Both the position numbers and the translations under genes were made by a program. Shown here one piece after another: positions 39,560 through 48,922 of a DNA stretch of 64,000 nucleotides. The notes under the pieces were generated by a model. The model made no database searches. It saw only the letters and a program-made list of their open reading frames with translations, and was not told where the DNA came from. The stretch comes from Pseudomonas sp. 7SR1 (GTDB lineage Bacteria > Pseudomonadota > Gammaproteobacteria > Pseudomonadales > Pseudomonadaceae), in the NCBI RefSeq assembly GCF_900156465.1, contig NZ_LT707064.1, positions 1,090,001-1,154,000 on the forward strand, in the 5' to 3' direction. Numbering within the stretch: position 1 is the first letter of the stretch; each line of letters begins with the position of its first letter.

Positions 39560-40471
39560 TCAAAGCGTGTCAGCCAGGTATGCCAGCAGCGTGCGATACA
39601 TCCGATCGACCTCCGGCACCTGGTTGCGGCCACGCAGGCAGCCGTGGACCAGACCGTCACCGACATACAGCACGGCATTGCCTCCTGCGGCGTTCAGCCG
39701 CTCGCTGTAGAGGATGCCGTCGTCACGCAGCGGATCCCATTGCGCCACGATGACCAGCGCCGGCGGCAGGCCAGCCAGGTCGGCGGCGAGCAATGGCATG
39801 GCGTAGGGCGACGGCGCGGCGCCGCCCAGGTAAAGCTGTTGGCAGTCGTCCAGGTCGTCGCTGCTCAGCAGGGGCGCGTCGGCGCATTCGCGGCGCGAGG
39901 GCAAGTCGGCAGGGCCGCCAAGGGCGGGGTAGATCAGCACCTGGCCCTGGGGCAGCGGCTGACCGCCATTACGCAGGGCCAGGCAAATCGCAGCGGCGAG
40001 GTTGCCCCCGGCACTGTCCCCGGCCACCCACCGGCGCCTGGGATCGATGGCAAGAGGAGCGGCTGCCAGCCGGTGCCACACGTCGAGGCAATCCTCGAAG
40101 GCCGCCGGGAATGGATGTTCCGGGGCCAGGCGATAGTCCACCGCCAGCACCAGTATCCCCAGCTCGGCCGCCAGTTCCATGCAGATGAAGTCATGGGAGT
40201 CCAGGTTCCCCACCACCCAACCGCCTCCGTGCAGGTAGAGCATGCACGGCCAGCCTTCGCAGGGTGGCTCGATCCGAGGGTGATAAGCCCGCACGGCCAC
40301 GCCGGCCAGCTCAAAATCATCGACCATCAACCCTTCCGGGCGCGGCGGGGTGAACGCCCGGCACATCCGGTCGTAGCCCTCGCGCATGCCGGCGATGCCG
40401 CCGTCCGGGCTGCTGAAACTCCGGGTCTTGCGGACGAAGGCGGACATTGCCGGGGAGAGTGGATAAGCCAT
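39560..40471 (-). CDS. Alpha/beta hydrolase, hormone-sensitive lipase (HSL) family esterase
   Basis: Probable carboxylesterase of 303 residues. Visible are the HSL oxyanion motif HGGGWVVGNLDSHD, nucleophile GDSAGGNLAAAI, catalytic Asp in VAQWDPLRDDG and His in GDGLVHGCLRG. No signal peptide is seen, so it is probably cytoplasmic. The physiological substrate is unknown. It lies 52 bp downstream of the binding-protein gene in the same direction and may be cotranscribed. The ATG start has only a weak ribosome-binding site; a TTG 42 bp upstream is an alternative. Confidence 0.87.
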   Translation of the reverse strand: MAYPLSPAMSAFVRKTRSFSSPDGGIAGMREGYDRMCRAFTPPRPEGLMVDDFELAGVAVRAYHPRIEPPCEGWPCMLYLHGGGWVVGNLDSHDFICMELAAELGILVLAVDYRLAPEHPFPAAFEDCLDVWHRLAAAPLAIDPRRRWVAGDSAGGNLAAAICLALRNGGQPLPQGQVLIYPALGGPADLPSRRECADAPLLSSDDLDDCQQLYLGGAAPSPYAMPLLAADLAGLPPALVIVAQWDPLRDDGILYSERLNAAGGNAVLYVGDGLVHGCLRGRNQVPEVDRMYRTLLAYLADTL

Positions 40472-40523
40472 GACAGGGGACCACCAGATATATCCTTGGG
40501 TAGGACGCCTCAATGATGAGGCA

Positions 40524-41471
40524 TCATGGCTTGAGACTGGCCTGCACCGCCGCCACGCCGTCCTTGCCGTCGAAACTGGTCACGCCGGCCAGCCAGCGCT
40601 GGAGGTCTTCGGGATGGTCCCGCAACCATTGCCGGGCGACGTCCTGGGGTGTCTTGCGCTCCATGATCGGCACCATCAGCTGGCTTTCCTGGGCGGCGGT
40701 GAAGGTCAGGTTTTCCAGCAGCCGGTTCACGTTCGGGCAACGCTGGGCATAGTCCGGCGCGGTCACGGTGGAAACGGTGGCAGCACCTTCGTTCGGCCCA
40801 TAGACATCTTCGCTGCCGGTCAGGTAGGTGATGTTCATGTTGATGTTCATCGGGTGCGGGGTCCAGCCGACGAAGACCACGAATTCCTTGCGATTCACGG
40901 CCCGCTGTACCGCCGCCAGCATGCCCGCCTCACCGGACTCGATCAGCTTGAAGTCCTTGAGGCCGAAGTGGTTGGTCTCGATCATGGTCTTGATGGTGGT
41001 GTTGGCCCCACTGCCCGGCTCGATGCCATAGATCCTGCCACTCAACTGGTCCTTGAACCGGGCGATGTCGGCAAACGTCCTGAGCCCCGCCGCCGCCACA
41101 TAGTCAGGCACCGCCAGGGTGGCCTGGGCATCGGCCAGGCTCGGCTTTTCCAGCACCCTCACCTGGTTGGCGGCCAGGAACGGGGCGATGTTCTTGTCCA
41201 TTGCCGGCTTCCAGTAGCCCAGGAATATGTCGAGGCGCTTGTCGCGGATGCCCGCGAAGATGATCTGCTGCACAGCACTGGTCTGCTTGCTTTCATACCC
41301 CAGGCCCGTGAGCAGGACATCGGCCACGCCGCTGGTGGCGATCACGTCGGTCCAGTTGACCACGCCCATGCGCACGGTCTGGCAGGACGCCGGCTCGGCG
41401 GCCATCGCCCCGGTGCCCAGCATGACGGTACCGCAGAAGATCGATAGACAGCGCTTGAACAGTCTTTTCAT
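40524..41471 (-). CDS. Orphan glycine betaine/choline-type ABC substrate-binding protein (OpuAC family)
   Basis: Exported 315-residue binding protein with signal peptide MKRLFKRCLSIFCGTVMLGTGAMA. The OpuAC fold is indicated by VRMGVVNWTDVIATSGVADVLLTGLGYE, FLGYWKPAMD, GIEPGSGANT and VVFVGWTPHPMN. The conserved Trp residues (NWTD, GYWKP, GWTPHP) suggest an aromatic cage for a quaternary ammonium ligand such as choline, carnitine or betaine, which is inference. No permease or ATPase gene is adjacent, so it probably feeds a transporter encoded elsewhere (a CbcWV-like core) or possibly HutVW. Confidence 0.87.
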   Translation of the reverse strand: MKRLFKRCLSIFCGTVMLGTGAMAAEPASCQTVRMGVVNWTDVIATSGVADVLLTGLGYESKQTSAVQQIIFAGIRDKRLDIFLGYWKPAMDKNIAPFLAANQVRVLEKPSLADAQATLAVPDYVAAAGLRTFADIARFKDQLSGRIYGIEPGSGANTTIKTMIETNHFGLKDFKLIESGEAGMLAAVQRAVNRKEFVVFVGWTPHPMNINMNITYLTGSEDVYGPNEGAATVSTVTAPDYAQRCPNVNRLLENLTFTAAQESQLMVPIMERKTPQDVARQWLRDHPEDLQRWLAGVTSFDGKDGVAAVQASLKP

Positions 41472-41778
41472 CGGGAAGGTCTCGGCGGCAGCGGATTATT
41501 GTGGGCCGGTGTCTTTGTGCACCGTACCGAAACAGTACGCAGCGCCGAGGGGGTAAAGGTGACCTGTGGCGACTCGGTTTTGCACGGTGGCGACAGTTCC
41601 CTTACGTGGCTCAAGGACAAACACAATCCTGTGGCGAGGGGATTTATCCCCGCAGGACTGCACCGCAGTCCCGAAAGCTCCCAGTCCAACCAGTCAAGTC
41701 ACAGGAAGACATCCGTTTGGGGCCGCTTCGCGACCCAGCGGGGATGAATCCCCTCGCCACAGCAGTACCGCACGGTGT
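41472..41778. other. Gene-free gap with an inverted REP pair between hutG and the binding-protein gene
   Basis: About 300 bp with no credible gene. It holds two REPs (41629-41655 and 41737-41763) and a small GGACTGC/GCAGTCC hairpin (41655-41671). Confidence 0.7.
41629..41763. repeat. Inverted REP pair (CTGTGGCGAGGGGAT family)
   Basis: CTGTGGCGAGGGGATTTATCC and GGATGAATCCCCTCGCCACAG in opposite orientation, about 80 bp apart: a REPIN of the GTGGCGAGGGG family. Confidence 0.8.
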
Positions 41779-42582
41779 TTATTTTCTGTAAGCCTGCCGC
41801 CCCCACGCCAACAAGCCTTCCAGCAATTGCTTGAGCACCACCTGGGTCGGCGCCGCCAGATCCGGGCGGTAGTTGAACGGTTCGAACTCGTCCATGTAGG
41901 TGCTCTGGCACAGCTCCAGTTGCACGGCGTGGATGTCCTGGGCCGGGTTGCCGTAGTGCCGGGTGATGTGGCCGCCCTTGAAACGCCCATTGAGCACGTG
42001 GGTGAAGCCGCCGTGCTCGGCGCAGATGGCTTCGAGCCGGCTGGCCAGTGTCGGGTCGCAACTGGCGCCGTTGAAGGTGCCGAGGTTGAAGTCCGGCAGC
42101 TTGCCGTCGAACAGGTGCGGGATCACCGAGCGGATCGAGTGGGCATCGAACAACAGGGCATAGCCGAACTCGGCCTTGAGCCGGGCCAACTCCTGTTGCA
42201 GGGTCTGATGGTAGGGCACCCAGATCTGCTGCAGATACGTCGCCCGCTCCTGGGCGGACGGCTCCAGGCCTTCACAAAACAGCGGCACGCCGTTGAACAG
42301 CGTCGCGGGGTACAGGCCGGTAGTAGCACCGACGTACATCGGCTTGTCGTCGGAGGGGCGGTTCAGGTCGACGACGAACCGCGAATATTCGGCAGCCAGG
42401 ACACTGGCGCCCAGTTCAGAGGCAAACTCGTAGAGCCTGGGAATGTGCCAGTCGGTGTCTGGCAGACTTTGGGCTTCGGGAATCAATCCGGCCTGCACCG
42501 CCGGGGTCAGGCGCAGGCCGGCGTGCGGCATGCTGATCAACAGCGGCACGCGCCCTTGCTTGAAATTCAGGACCTTTTCCAC
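41779..42582 (-). CDS. hutG: N-formylglutamate deformylase
   Basis: Last step of the five-step histidine pathway: N-formylglutamate to glutamate plus formate. The 267 residues start at a GTG (VEKVLNFKQGRVPLLISMPHAGLRL) with GAGGAGA directly upstream. Conserved motifs are SMPHAG, VDLNRPSDD, LLFDAHSIRS and RFKGGHITRHYGNP (metal-binding Glu/His of the amidohydrolase fold). Together with HutF it defines the formylglutamate route rather than the HutG formiminoglutamase route. Last gene of the hut operon, 11 bp after hutI. Confidence 0.96.
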   Translation of the reverse strand: MEKVLNFKQGRVPLLISMPHAGLRLTPAVQAGLIPEAQSLPDTDWHIPRLYEFASELGASVLAAEYSRFVVDLNRPSDDKPMYVGATTGLYPATLFNGVPLFCEGLEPSAQERATYLQQIWVPYHQTLQQELARLKAEFGYALLFDAHSIRSVIPHLFDGKLPDFNLGTFNGASCDPTLASRLEAICAEHGGFTHVLNGRFKGGHITRHYGNPAQDIHAVQLELCQSTYMDEFEPFNYRPDLAAPTQVVLKQLLEGLLAWGRQAYRK

Positions 42583-42593
42583 AACCGCTCTCC

Positions 42594-43796
42594 TCAATCG
42601 ATTTCAACGCCGTGACGCACGACGCGTTTTTCCAGTTCGCCACCCAGCCAGTACGACAGATCCGCCGGGCGGTCGATGTGCCAGGCGACAAAATCCGCGA
42701 CTTTGCCGGCTTCCAGGGAGCCGTGGCTGGCGGCCATGCCCAAGGCCTGGGCCGCATGGATCGTCGCCCCGGCCAGGGCCTCTTCCGGTGTCATGCGCAA
42801 ACAGGTGCAGGCCATGTTCAACATCAGACGCAGCGACAAGGCCGGCGAGGTGCCGGGATTGAGGTCGCTGGCCACTGCGATCTTCACCCCGTGCTTGCGC
42901 AAGGCATCCATGGGCGGCAGCCGGGTTTCACGCAGGAAGTAGAACGCGCCCGGCAGCAACACCGCCACGGTGCCCGCCTCGGCCATGGCCCTGGCATCGT
43001 CTTCGGTCATGAACTCCAGGTGATCGGCCGACAACGCCTGGTACCGGGCCGCCAGGCTTGAGCCGTGCAACGACGACAGTTGTTCGGCGTGCAGCTTCAC
43101 CGGCAGGCCCAATCGCTGGGCCGTGATGAACACGCGCTCGACCTGCGCCGGGGAAAAGGCCAGGTATTCGCAGAAGGCATCCACCGCGTCCACCAGCCCT
43201 TCGGCCGCCAGGGCCGGGAGCATCTCGGCGCAGATGTGCTCGATGTAGTCGTCGGCGCGGTCGACGTACTCCGGCGGCAAGGCGTGGGCCGCCAGGCACG
43301 TGCTGCGCACGCTGAGCGGCAGTTCGACGCCGAGGCGACGGATGACCCGCAGCATCTTGCGCTCGCTGGCCAGGTCCAGGCCGTAGCCGGACTTGATTTC
43401 CACCGTGGTCACGCCGTCGTGCATCAGGCTTTCCAGGCGCCTGGCGGCGCTGGCGAACAGCTCGTCTTCACTGGCGGCCCGGGTGGCACGCACGGTACTG
43501 GCGATACCGCCACCGGCCGCGGCGATTTCGGCATAGCTGACGCCTTGCAGGCGCTGCTCGAATTCGCCGCTGCGGTTGCCGCCGAACACCGTATGGGTAT
43601 GGCAGTCGATCAGCCCCGGGGTCACCCAGGCGCCCTTGAGGTCCGTGACCGCCGGGTAGTCACCCGCCGGCAGCTGGGCACGGGGACCGATCCATTGAAT
43701 ATGCTCGCCCTGGGTGACGATGGCGGCGTCTTCGATGATCGAGTAGACGCCCTGGGCCATGGTGGCGGCGTGGCAGTTTTGCCAGAGGGTTTTCAT
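42594..43796 (-). CDS. hutI: Imidazolonepropionase
   Basis: Hydrolyses imidazolone propionate to N-formimino-glutamate. The 400 residues start [13 protein letters not shown] after GAGGAAA. Amidohydrolase metal motifs are [22 protein letters not shown] and [11 protein letters not shown] pair of REPs lies upstream, between it and hutH. Confidence 0.97.
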   Translation of the reverse strand: MKTLWQNCHAATMAQGVYSIIEDAAIVTQGEHIQWIGPRAQLPAGDYPAVTDLKGAWVTPGLIDCHTHTVFGGNRSGEFEQRLQGVSYAEIAAAGGGIASTVRATRAASEDELFASAARRLESLMHDGVTTVEIKSGYGLDLASERKMLRVIRRLGVELPLSVRSTCLAAHALPPEYVDRADDYIEHICAEMLPALAAEGLVDAVDAFCEYLAFSPAQVERVFITAQRLGLPVKLHAEQLSSLHGSSLAARYQALSADHLEFMTEDDARAMAEAGTVAVLLPGAFYFLRETRLPPMDALRKHGVKIAVASDLNPGTSPALSLRLMLNMACTCLRMTPEEALAGATIHAAQALGMAASHGSLEAGKVADFVAWHIDRPADLSYWLGGELEKRVVRHGVEID

Positions 43797-43825
43797 CCCG
43801 GTTTCCTCGTCGCATTCAAAATCGA

Positions 43826-43900
43826 ATCGCGAGCAAGCTCGCTTCCACAAGGTTTTGAGTTCATCAGAAATCCTTGTGGAAGCGAGTCTGCTCGCGATGA
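43826..43900. repeat. Inverted REP pair between hutI and hutH
   Basis: TCGCGAGCAAGCTCGCTTCC and GGAAGCGAGTCTGCTCGCGA, with CACAAGG/CCTTGTG continuing the symmetry inward, so the whole element can form one long hairpin within the hut transcript. Confidence 0.8.
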
Positions 43901-43905
43901 GGCCC

Positions 43906-45438
43906 TTACAGGCTCGGCAACAACTGCGCCATGACCAGTTCGTTCAAGCAACGGCTCGCCAACAACTCACTGGCGGCATTGATGTCCGGCGCGAAGAAGC
44001 GGTCCTTCTCATAAAACGGCACTTCTGCACGCAACAGTCCGCGGGCCTGCTCCAGTTTCGCGGAGGTCTTCAGGCCGCCGCGCAGGTCCAGCCCCTGGCA
44101 GGCCGCCAGCCATTCCACGGCGAGAATCCCACGGGTGTTTTCGGCCATTTCCCACAAACGCTTGCCGGCGGCCGGCGCCATGGAGACGTGGTCTTCCTGG
44201 TTGGCCGAGGTCGGCAGGCTGTCCACCGAGTGAGGGTGGGACAGCGCCTTGTTCTCGCTGGCCAGGGCCGCCGCGGTGACCTGGGCAATCATGAAGCCGG
44301 AGTTCACCCCGCCATTGCCCACCAGGAACGGCGGCAGTTGCGACATGTGCTTGTCCATCATCAGCGAGATACGGCGCTCGCTCAGGGAACCGATTTCGGC
44401 GATCGCCAGGGCCATGTTGTCAGCAGCCATTGCCACCGGCTCGGCGTGGAAATTGCCGCCGGAGATCACGTCGCCTTCGGCGGCGAACACCAGTGGGTTG
44501 TCCGACACCGCGTTGGCCTCGATCACCAGCACCTCGGCGGCCTGACGGAACTGGGTCAGGCAGGCGCCCATCACTTGCGGCTGGCAACGCAGGGAGTACG
44601 GGTCCTGGACCTTGTCGCAATTGTGATGCGAATCGGAGACTTCACTGCGCTCGCCCAGCAGATCGCGATACGCCGCAGCAACGTCGATCTGGCCTTTCTG
44701 CCCACGGGCAGCGTGGATGCGCGCGTCAAACGGCGAGCGCGAACCGAGCACCGCTTCCACCGTCAGGCTGCCCAGGGCCAGGGCCCCGGCGAACAGGTCT
44801 TCGCCTTCGAACAGGCCACGCAGGGCAAAGGCCGTGGACACCTGGGTGCCGTTGAGCAGCGCCAGGCCTTCCTTGGCGGCCAGGGTCAGCGGTGCGAGGC
44901 CGGCCACTTTCAGCGCCTCGACGGCCGGCAACCATTCGCCCTTGTAGCGGGCCTTGCCTTCGCCCAGCAGCACCAGGGACATGTGGGCCAGGGGCGCCAG
45001 GTCACCGGACGCACCGACCGAGCCTTTGAGCGGAATATGCGGATAGACCTCGGCATTGATCAGGGCGATCAGCGCATCGATCACTTGCCGGCGGATCCCG
45101 GAGAACCCCCGGCTCAAGCTGTTGACCTTGAGCACCATGATCAACCGCACCAGCGCATCGCTGATGGGCTCGCCCACGCCGGCGGCATGGGACAGCACCA
45201 GGGAACGCTGCAGGTTTTCCAGGTCCGCGCTGGCGATGCGGGTCGAGGCCAGCAGGCCGAAACCGGTATTGATGCCATAGGCGGTACGGTTCTCGGCGAG
45301 GATCTGCTCCACACAGGCAACGCTGGCTTCGATCTGCGCCGAAGCGCTGGCGTCCAGGCTCAGGGTCACCGGCTGTTGATAGATGTCGCGCAATTGAGCC
45401 AGGCTCAATTGGCCGGGAATCAGGTTCAAGGCAGTCAT
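43906..45438 (-). CDS. hutH: Histidine ammonia-lyase (catalytic)
   Basis: First step of histidine catabolism: histidine to urocanate plus ammonia. The 510 residues contain the MIO-forming triad Ala143-Ser144-Gly145 in [15 protein letters not shown], Tyr in AYGINTGFG, His in [10 protein letters not shown], Asn in LLNGTQ, Tyr/Arg in [10 protein letters not shown], Phe in GGNFHAEP and Glu in ANQEDHVSM, i.e. the full active-site set known for P. putida HAL. An AAGGAG ribosome-binding site is present. The paralogue at 45552-47075 lacks several of these. Confidence 0.98.
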   Translation of the reverse strand: MTALNLIPGQLSLAQLRDIYQQPVTLSLDASASAQIEASVACVEQILAENRTAYGINTGFGLLASTRIASADLENLQRSLVLSHAAGVGEPISDALVRLIMVLKVNSLSRGFSGIRRQVIDALIALINAEVYPHIPLKGSVGASGDLAPLAHMSLVLLGEGKARYKGEWLPAVEALKVAGLAPLTLAAKEGLALLNGTQVSTAFALRGLFEGEDLFAGALALGSLTVEAVLGSRSPFDARIHAARGQKGQIDVAAAYRDLLGERSEVSDSHHNCDKVQDPYSLRCQPQVMGACLTQFRQAAEVLVIEANAVSDNPLVFAAEGDVISGGNFHAEPVAMAADNMALAIAEIGSLSERRISLMMDKHMSQLPPFLVGNGGVNSGFMIAQVTAAALASENKALSHPHSVDSLPTSANQEDHVSMAPAAGKRLWEMAENTRGILAVEWLAACQGLDLRGGLKTSAKLEQARGLLRAEVPFYEKDRFFAPDINAASELLASRCLNELVMAQLLPSL

Positions 45439-45551
45439 TTATTGCTCCTTTTGAGAGTTTTGTTTTAACCCGCCAGTCGCTCCGGAATGTTCCGTTATCC
45501 GTCACCCTCGCTTTTTGGGCGATGGCGCCTTGGCACGCTGGCGCTTTTTGA

Positions 45552-47075
45552 TCAGTTCAAATTCGGTAACACGTTGTGCAGCACATTCGGGTCTTTGAGG
45601 AGCCCGGCGGCGCTGGCGATGTCCGGCGCCAGCCAGCGGTCCTGGTCATAGGCCGGGACACGTTCGCGCAGCAGCCTCCAGGCAATGTCGGTGCCTGCGC
45701 CGAAGCGCTGGGTCTTGAGGAATTCGAAGGCCTGGGCCGCCAGCAGGTATTCGATGGCGAGGATCTGCGTGCAGTTTTCCAGCGTCCGATGCAGTTTCAG
45801 GGCGGCATTGGTGCCCATGCTCAAGTGATCCTCCTGCAGGCCCGAGGTGACAAAGTTGTCGAGCACCGCCGGTTGCGCCAACTGACGGTTTTCCGCGCAT
45901 AGGGACGCCGCGACGTATTGCACGATCATCATCCCCGAGTTCACCCCCGGATTGGCCACCAGGAAGGCCGGCAGTCCGCTGACGTGGGGGTTGATCAGGC
46001 GATCGAGGCGGCGCTCGGCGATGGAGCCGATCTCGGCCATGGCAATCGCCAGCAGATCCGCGGCCAGGGCCACGGATTGACCATGGGGGTTGGCCTGGGA
46101 CATCACCCGGAAATGGTCTGGCGTGCCCAACAGAAGAGGATTGTCCGTCACGGCATTGAGTTCGGTTTCGATCTGTTTGCGGGCATGGGCCAGCTGATCG
46201 CGAGCGGCACCGTGTACCTGGGGAATCGAACGGATGCTCAAGGCATCCTGGGTGCGGATGCCCAGGCTGGAGGCGATGACTTCGCTGCCCGCCAGCAAGG
46301 CCCGCAGGTTGACTCCCACCTGCTGCATGCCGGGGTGCGGCTTGAGGGCAATGATCTCGCCATCGAACGCGGCGATCTGGCCACGCTGGGCCTCGAAGCT
46401 CATGGCACCGATCACATCGGCCCACTGCAGCAGCCGCGTCGCATCGGCCAGGGCCAGGCAGCTGAGGCCGGTCATGCAGGGCGTGCCGTTGACCAGGCAC
46501 AGACCGTCCTTGGCCCCCAGTTGCACCGGTTTCAGGCCTTCGGCGGCCAGGGCCTGTTGCGCCGTGACGATCTGGCCGCGATAGCTGACCTGGCCGACGC
46601 CCAGCAGCGCGATGCTGATATGGGCCATGTGGGTCAGGTAGCCCACCGAACCCTGGGACGGTACTTGCGGCGTGATGCCCCGGTTGAGCAGCGCCAGCAG
46701 TGCCTCTACCACCCGCCGGTGGATGCCGGACTTGCCCTGGCTGTAATTGAGGATGGCGGCGCAGAGAATCGCCCGGGTCTGCTCGTCGGACAGCGGCGCG
46801 CCCACGCCACAGGCATGGCTGAGCAGCGTGTTGCGCGAGAGCTGGCTGAGCTGTTCATCCTTGAGCGAGACGTTGCACAAGGCGCCCAGGCCGGTGTTGA
46901 CGCCATAGGCGCGTTCGCCGCTTTCGACGATGCGCTGGACGATGGCCTGGGCATTGTCGATCCGCGCCCAGGCCTGGGCCGACAGCTCGAGCTCGGCACC
47001 GAAGCGGGCGACGGCGACGACGTCCTGCCAGCGCAACGGGGCACCGGTGATTACGATTTTTTCAGCCTGGGACAT
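45552..47075 (-). CDS. HutH paralogue lacking the MIO triad (pseudo-ammonia-lyase)
   Basis: 507-residue member of the aromatic amino acid lyase family, corresponding by position to the protein called HutH1 in fluorescent pseudomonads. Fold-defining segments are kept (AYGVNTGLGALC, LLSHACGVGAP, LCLVNGTPCM, LQEDHLSMG). Where the lyase has [15 protein letters not shown] it reads GSVG-YLTHMAHI (Tyr146), an exact loss of Ala-Ser-Gly. It also lacks the catalytic Tyr (DALSIR instead of DPYSLR) and the Phe of GNFHAEP. The nucleotide sequence there is in frame, so this is not an error-induced frameshift. Lyase activity is therefore unlikely; a regulatory or partner-subunit role, or a different reaction, is open. 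Located between hutH and hutV. Confidence 0.9.
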   Translation of the reverse strand: MSQAEKIVITGAPLRWQDVVAVARFGAELELSAQAWARIDNAQAIVQRIVESGERAYGVNTGLGALCNVSLKDEQLSQLSRNTLLSHACGVGAPLSDEQTRAILCAAILNYSQGKSGIHRRVVEALLALLNRGITPQVPSQGSVGYLTHMAHISIALLGVGQVSYRGQIVTAQQALAAEGLKPVQLGAKDGLCLVNGTPCMTGLSCLALADATRLLQWADVIGAMSFEAQRGQIAAFDGEIIALKPHPGMQQVGVNLRALLAGSEVIASSLGIRTQDALSIRSIPQVHGAARDQLAHARKQIETELNAVTDNPLLLGTPDHFRVMSQANPHGQSVALAADLLAIAMAEIGSIAERRLDRLINPHVSGLPAFLVANPGVNSGMMIVQYVAASLCAENRQLAQPAVLDNFVTSGLQEDHLSMGTNAALKLHRTLENCTQILAIEYLLAAQAFEFLKTQRFGAGTDIAWRLLRERVPAYDQDRWLAPDIASAAGLLKDPNVLHNVLPNLN

Positions 47076-47114
47076 CCTCAACCTCGTCTGTACGACTTGA
47101 ATATTGATGCAGCT

Positions 47115-47156
47115 GGGCCGGCCCTATCGCGAGCAAGCTCGCGATAGGGCCGGCCC
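47115..47156. repeat. Perfect 20-bp-stem REP palindrome between the hutH paralogue and hutV
   Basis: GGGCCGGCCCTATCGCGAGC, AA, then its exact reverse complement. The REP core GCGAGCAAGCTCGC is extended perfectly for 13 bp on each side. Inside the hut transcript it would form a very stable hairpin. Confidence 0.85.
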
Positions 47157-47172
47157 TGCCACCACAAACCCT

Positions 47173-48003
47173 TCAAACCACCGCAGCCCTGCGCTGCACG
47201 AACCGATCGACATACTCATCTGCCGGCGAGTGCAGGATCTCGCGCGGCGTGCCCACCTGGATCAGCTTGCCGTCCTTGAGAATCGCGATGCGGTTGCCGA
47301 TGCGCACGGCCTCGTCGAGGTCGTGGGTGATGAAGACGATGGTCTTGTGCAGGGTCTTCTGCAGCTCCAGCAACTGGTCCTGCATTTCCGCGCGGATCAG
47401 CGGGTCGAGGGCGCTGAAGGCTTCGTCCATCAGGATGATATCGGTGTCCGCCGCCAACGCCCGGGCCAGGCCCACGCGCTGACGCATGCCGCCGGAGAGC
47501 TGGTGCGGGTACTTGTTCTCGTAGCCCTTCAGGCCCACGGTATTGATCCAGTGCAGCGCCCGCTCGGCACACACCTGCTTGCTCTCGCCACGCACTTTCA
47601 AGCCGTAGGCGACGTTGTCCAGCACATTCTTGTGGGGCAACAGGCCGAAGCTCTGGAACACCATGCTGATCTTGTGCCGACGGAATTCACGCAGGGCGTC
47701 CATGTCCAGTTGCAGGATGTCTTCGCCGTCCACCAGGATCGCCCCGCTGGTGGGATCGATCAGGCGATTGAAGTGGCGCACCAGGGTAGATTTGCCGGAG
47801 CCGGACAGGCCCATGATCACAAAGATCTCGCCCGTGCCGATGCTCAGCGACAGGTCGTTCACACCCACCACGCAACCGGTCTCGGCCAGCACCTGGTCCT
47901 TGGTCTTGTTCTGGCGGATCAGTTCCAGGGCTTCCCTGGAACGGTTGCCGAAAATCTTGAAGACGTTCTTGACTTCGATCTTGCTGACGGCTGCGTTGCT
48001 CAT
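47173..48003 (-). CDS. hutV: Histidine ABC transporter ATP-binding protein HutV
   Basis: ATPase of the OpuA/ProV-type importer in the hut operon. The 276 residues contain Walker [14 protein letters not shown]-loop [13 protein letters not shown], signature [16 protein letters not shown], Walker [13 protein letters not shown] and H-loop FITHDLDEA. It lacks the C-terminal CBS domains of osmoregulated ProV/OpuAA, consistent with a catabolic rather than osmotic role. Overlaps hutW by 4 bp. Confidence 0.94.
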   Translation of the reverse strand: MSNAAVSKIEVKNVFKIFGNRSREALELIRQNKTKDQVLAETGCVVGVNDLSLSIGTGEIFVIMGLSGSGKSTLVRHFNRLIDPTSGAILVDGEDILQLDMDALREFRRHKISMVFQSFGLLPHKNVLDNVAYGLKVRGESKQVCAERALHWINTVGLKGYENKYPHQLSGGMRQRVGLARALAADTDIILMDEAFSALDPLIRAEMQDQLLELQKTLHKTIVFITHDLDEAVRIGNRIAILKDGKLIQVGTPREILHSPADEYVDRFVQRRAAVV

Positions 48004-48851
48004 TTGCTCACCTCGTGCCGAGGACGACCATAGGCCTGGGTAATGCGGTCGATGACCACGGCGAGAATCACGATGGCCAGCCCGGCCTCCAGGCCGCGTC
48101 CGACGTTGAGGGTCTGGATGCCCACCAGCACGTCTTCACCCAGGCCACGGGCGCCGATCATCGAGGCGATGACCACCATCGACAGAGCCATCATGGTGGT
48201 CTGGTTGATCCCGGCCATGATGCTCGGCAAGGCCAGGGGCAATTGCACGCCGAACAGCTGCTGCCAGCGGTTGGCGCCGAAGGCGTTGATGGCTTCCATC
48301 ACTTCGCCGTCCACCTGGCGAATGCCCAGGTCGGTCAGGCGGATCAATGGCGGCGCGGCATAGATCACCGTGGCGAAGATCGCCGGAACCTTGCCCAGGC
48401 CGAACAGCATCAACACCGGAATCAGGTACACGAAGCTCGGCATGGTCTGCATGATGTCCAGCAACGGCATCAGCACCGAACGCAGGCGATTGCTGCGCGC
48501 CGAGAGAATGCCCAGGGGAATGCCGATCAACACCGAGATCAGCGTCGCTACCAGCATCAGGGCAAGGGTTTGCATCAACTTGTCCCACAGGCCTACCGCA
48601 CCCACCAGGAACAACAGGCCGACGATGACTGCCGTGGCCACGACCTTGCGCGTGGCGTGCCAGGCAATGCCGCCGACGATGGCCAGCATCAGCCACCAGG
48701 GTGCCATGCGCAGCAGGCCTTCGAGGTTGACGATGGCCCACAGCAGGGTGTCGGAGATGTGCCGGAACACATCGCCATAGTTGGTCACCAGGGAGTCGAC
48801 CCAACCGTTGACCCAATCGGCGATGGAGAAGGTAAAGCTTTCGGGAAACAT
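48000..48851 (-). CDS. hutW: Histidine ABC transporter permease HutW
   Basis: ProW-type inner-membrane permease, 283 residues starting [19 protein letters not shown]. About six or seven hydrophobic helices (for example [35 protein letters not shown]) and the EAA loop ([26 protein letters not shown]) that contacts HutV are visible. The start codon 22 residues inside the longest frame matches related permeases. Confidence 0.94.
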   Translation of the reverse strand: MFPESFTFSIADWVNGWVDSLVTNYGDVFRHISDTLLWAIVNLEGLLRMAPWWLMLAIVGGIAWHATRKVVATAVIVGLLFLVGAVGLWDKLMQTLALMLVATLISVLIGIPLGILSARSNRLRSVLMPLLDIMQTMPSFVYLIPVLMLFGLGKVPAIFATVIYAAPPLIRLTDLGIRQVDGEVMEAINAFGANRWQQLFGVQLPLALPSIMAGINQTTMMALSMVVIASMIGARGLGEDVLVGIQTLNVGRGLEAGLAIVILAVVIDRITQAYGRPRHEVSK

Positions 48852-48922
48852 AAGAGACTCTCGATCAAGTGGATGCGGTGAACGTCCCGGCCAGCCCTGC
48901 AGCCGGCCGGGTAGCATTCGAC

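Noticed and set aside
40508..40523. GCCTCA-ATGA-TGAGGC hairpin between the binding-protein and esterase genes as a terminator
   Set aside because: Only a 6-bp stem and no T-run on either strand; insufficient to call.
45480..45560. Remnant of a hutT permease 3' end (Lys/Arg-rich reading frame on minus overlapping the paralogue stop)
   Set aside because: Too short, no membrane segment, and the frame partly overlaps the end of an intact gene; cannot be distinguished from chance.
46620..46660. Frameshift or sequencing error as the cause of the missing ASG in the HutH paralogue
   Set aside because: The frame is continuous on both sides and the deletion is exactly nine bases, with conserved fold motifs before and after.
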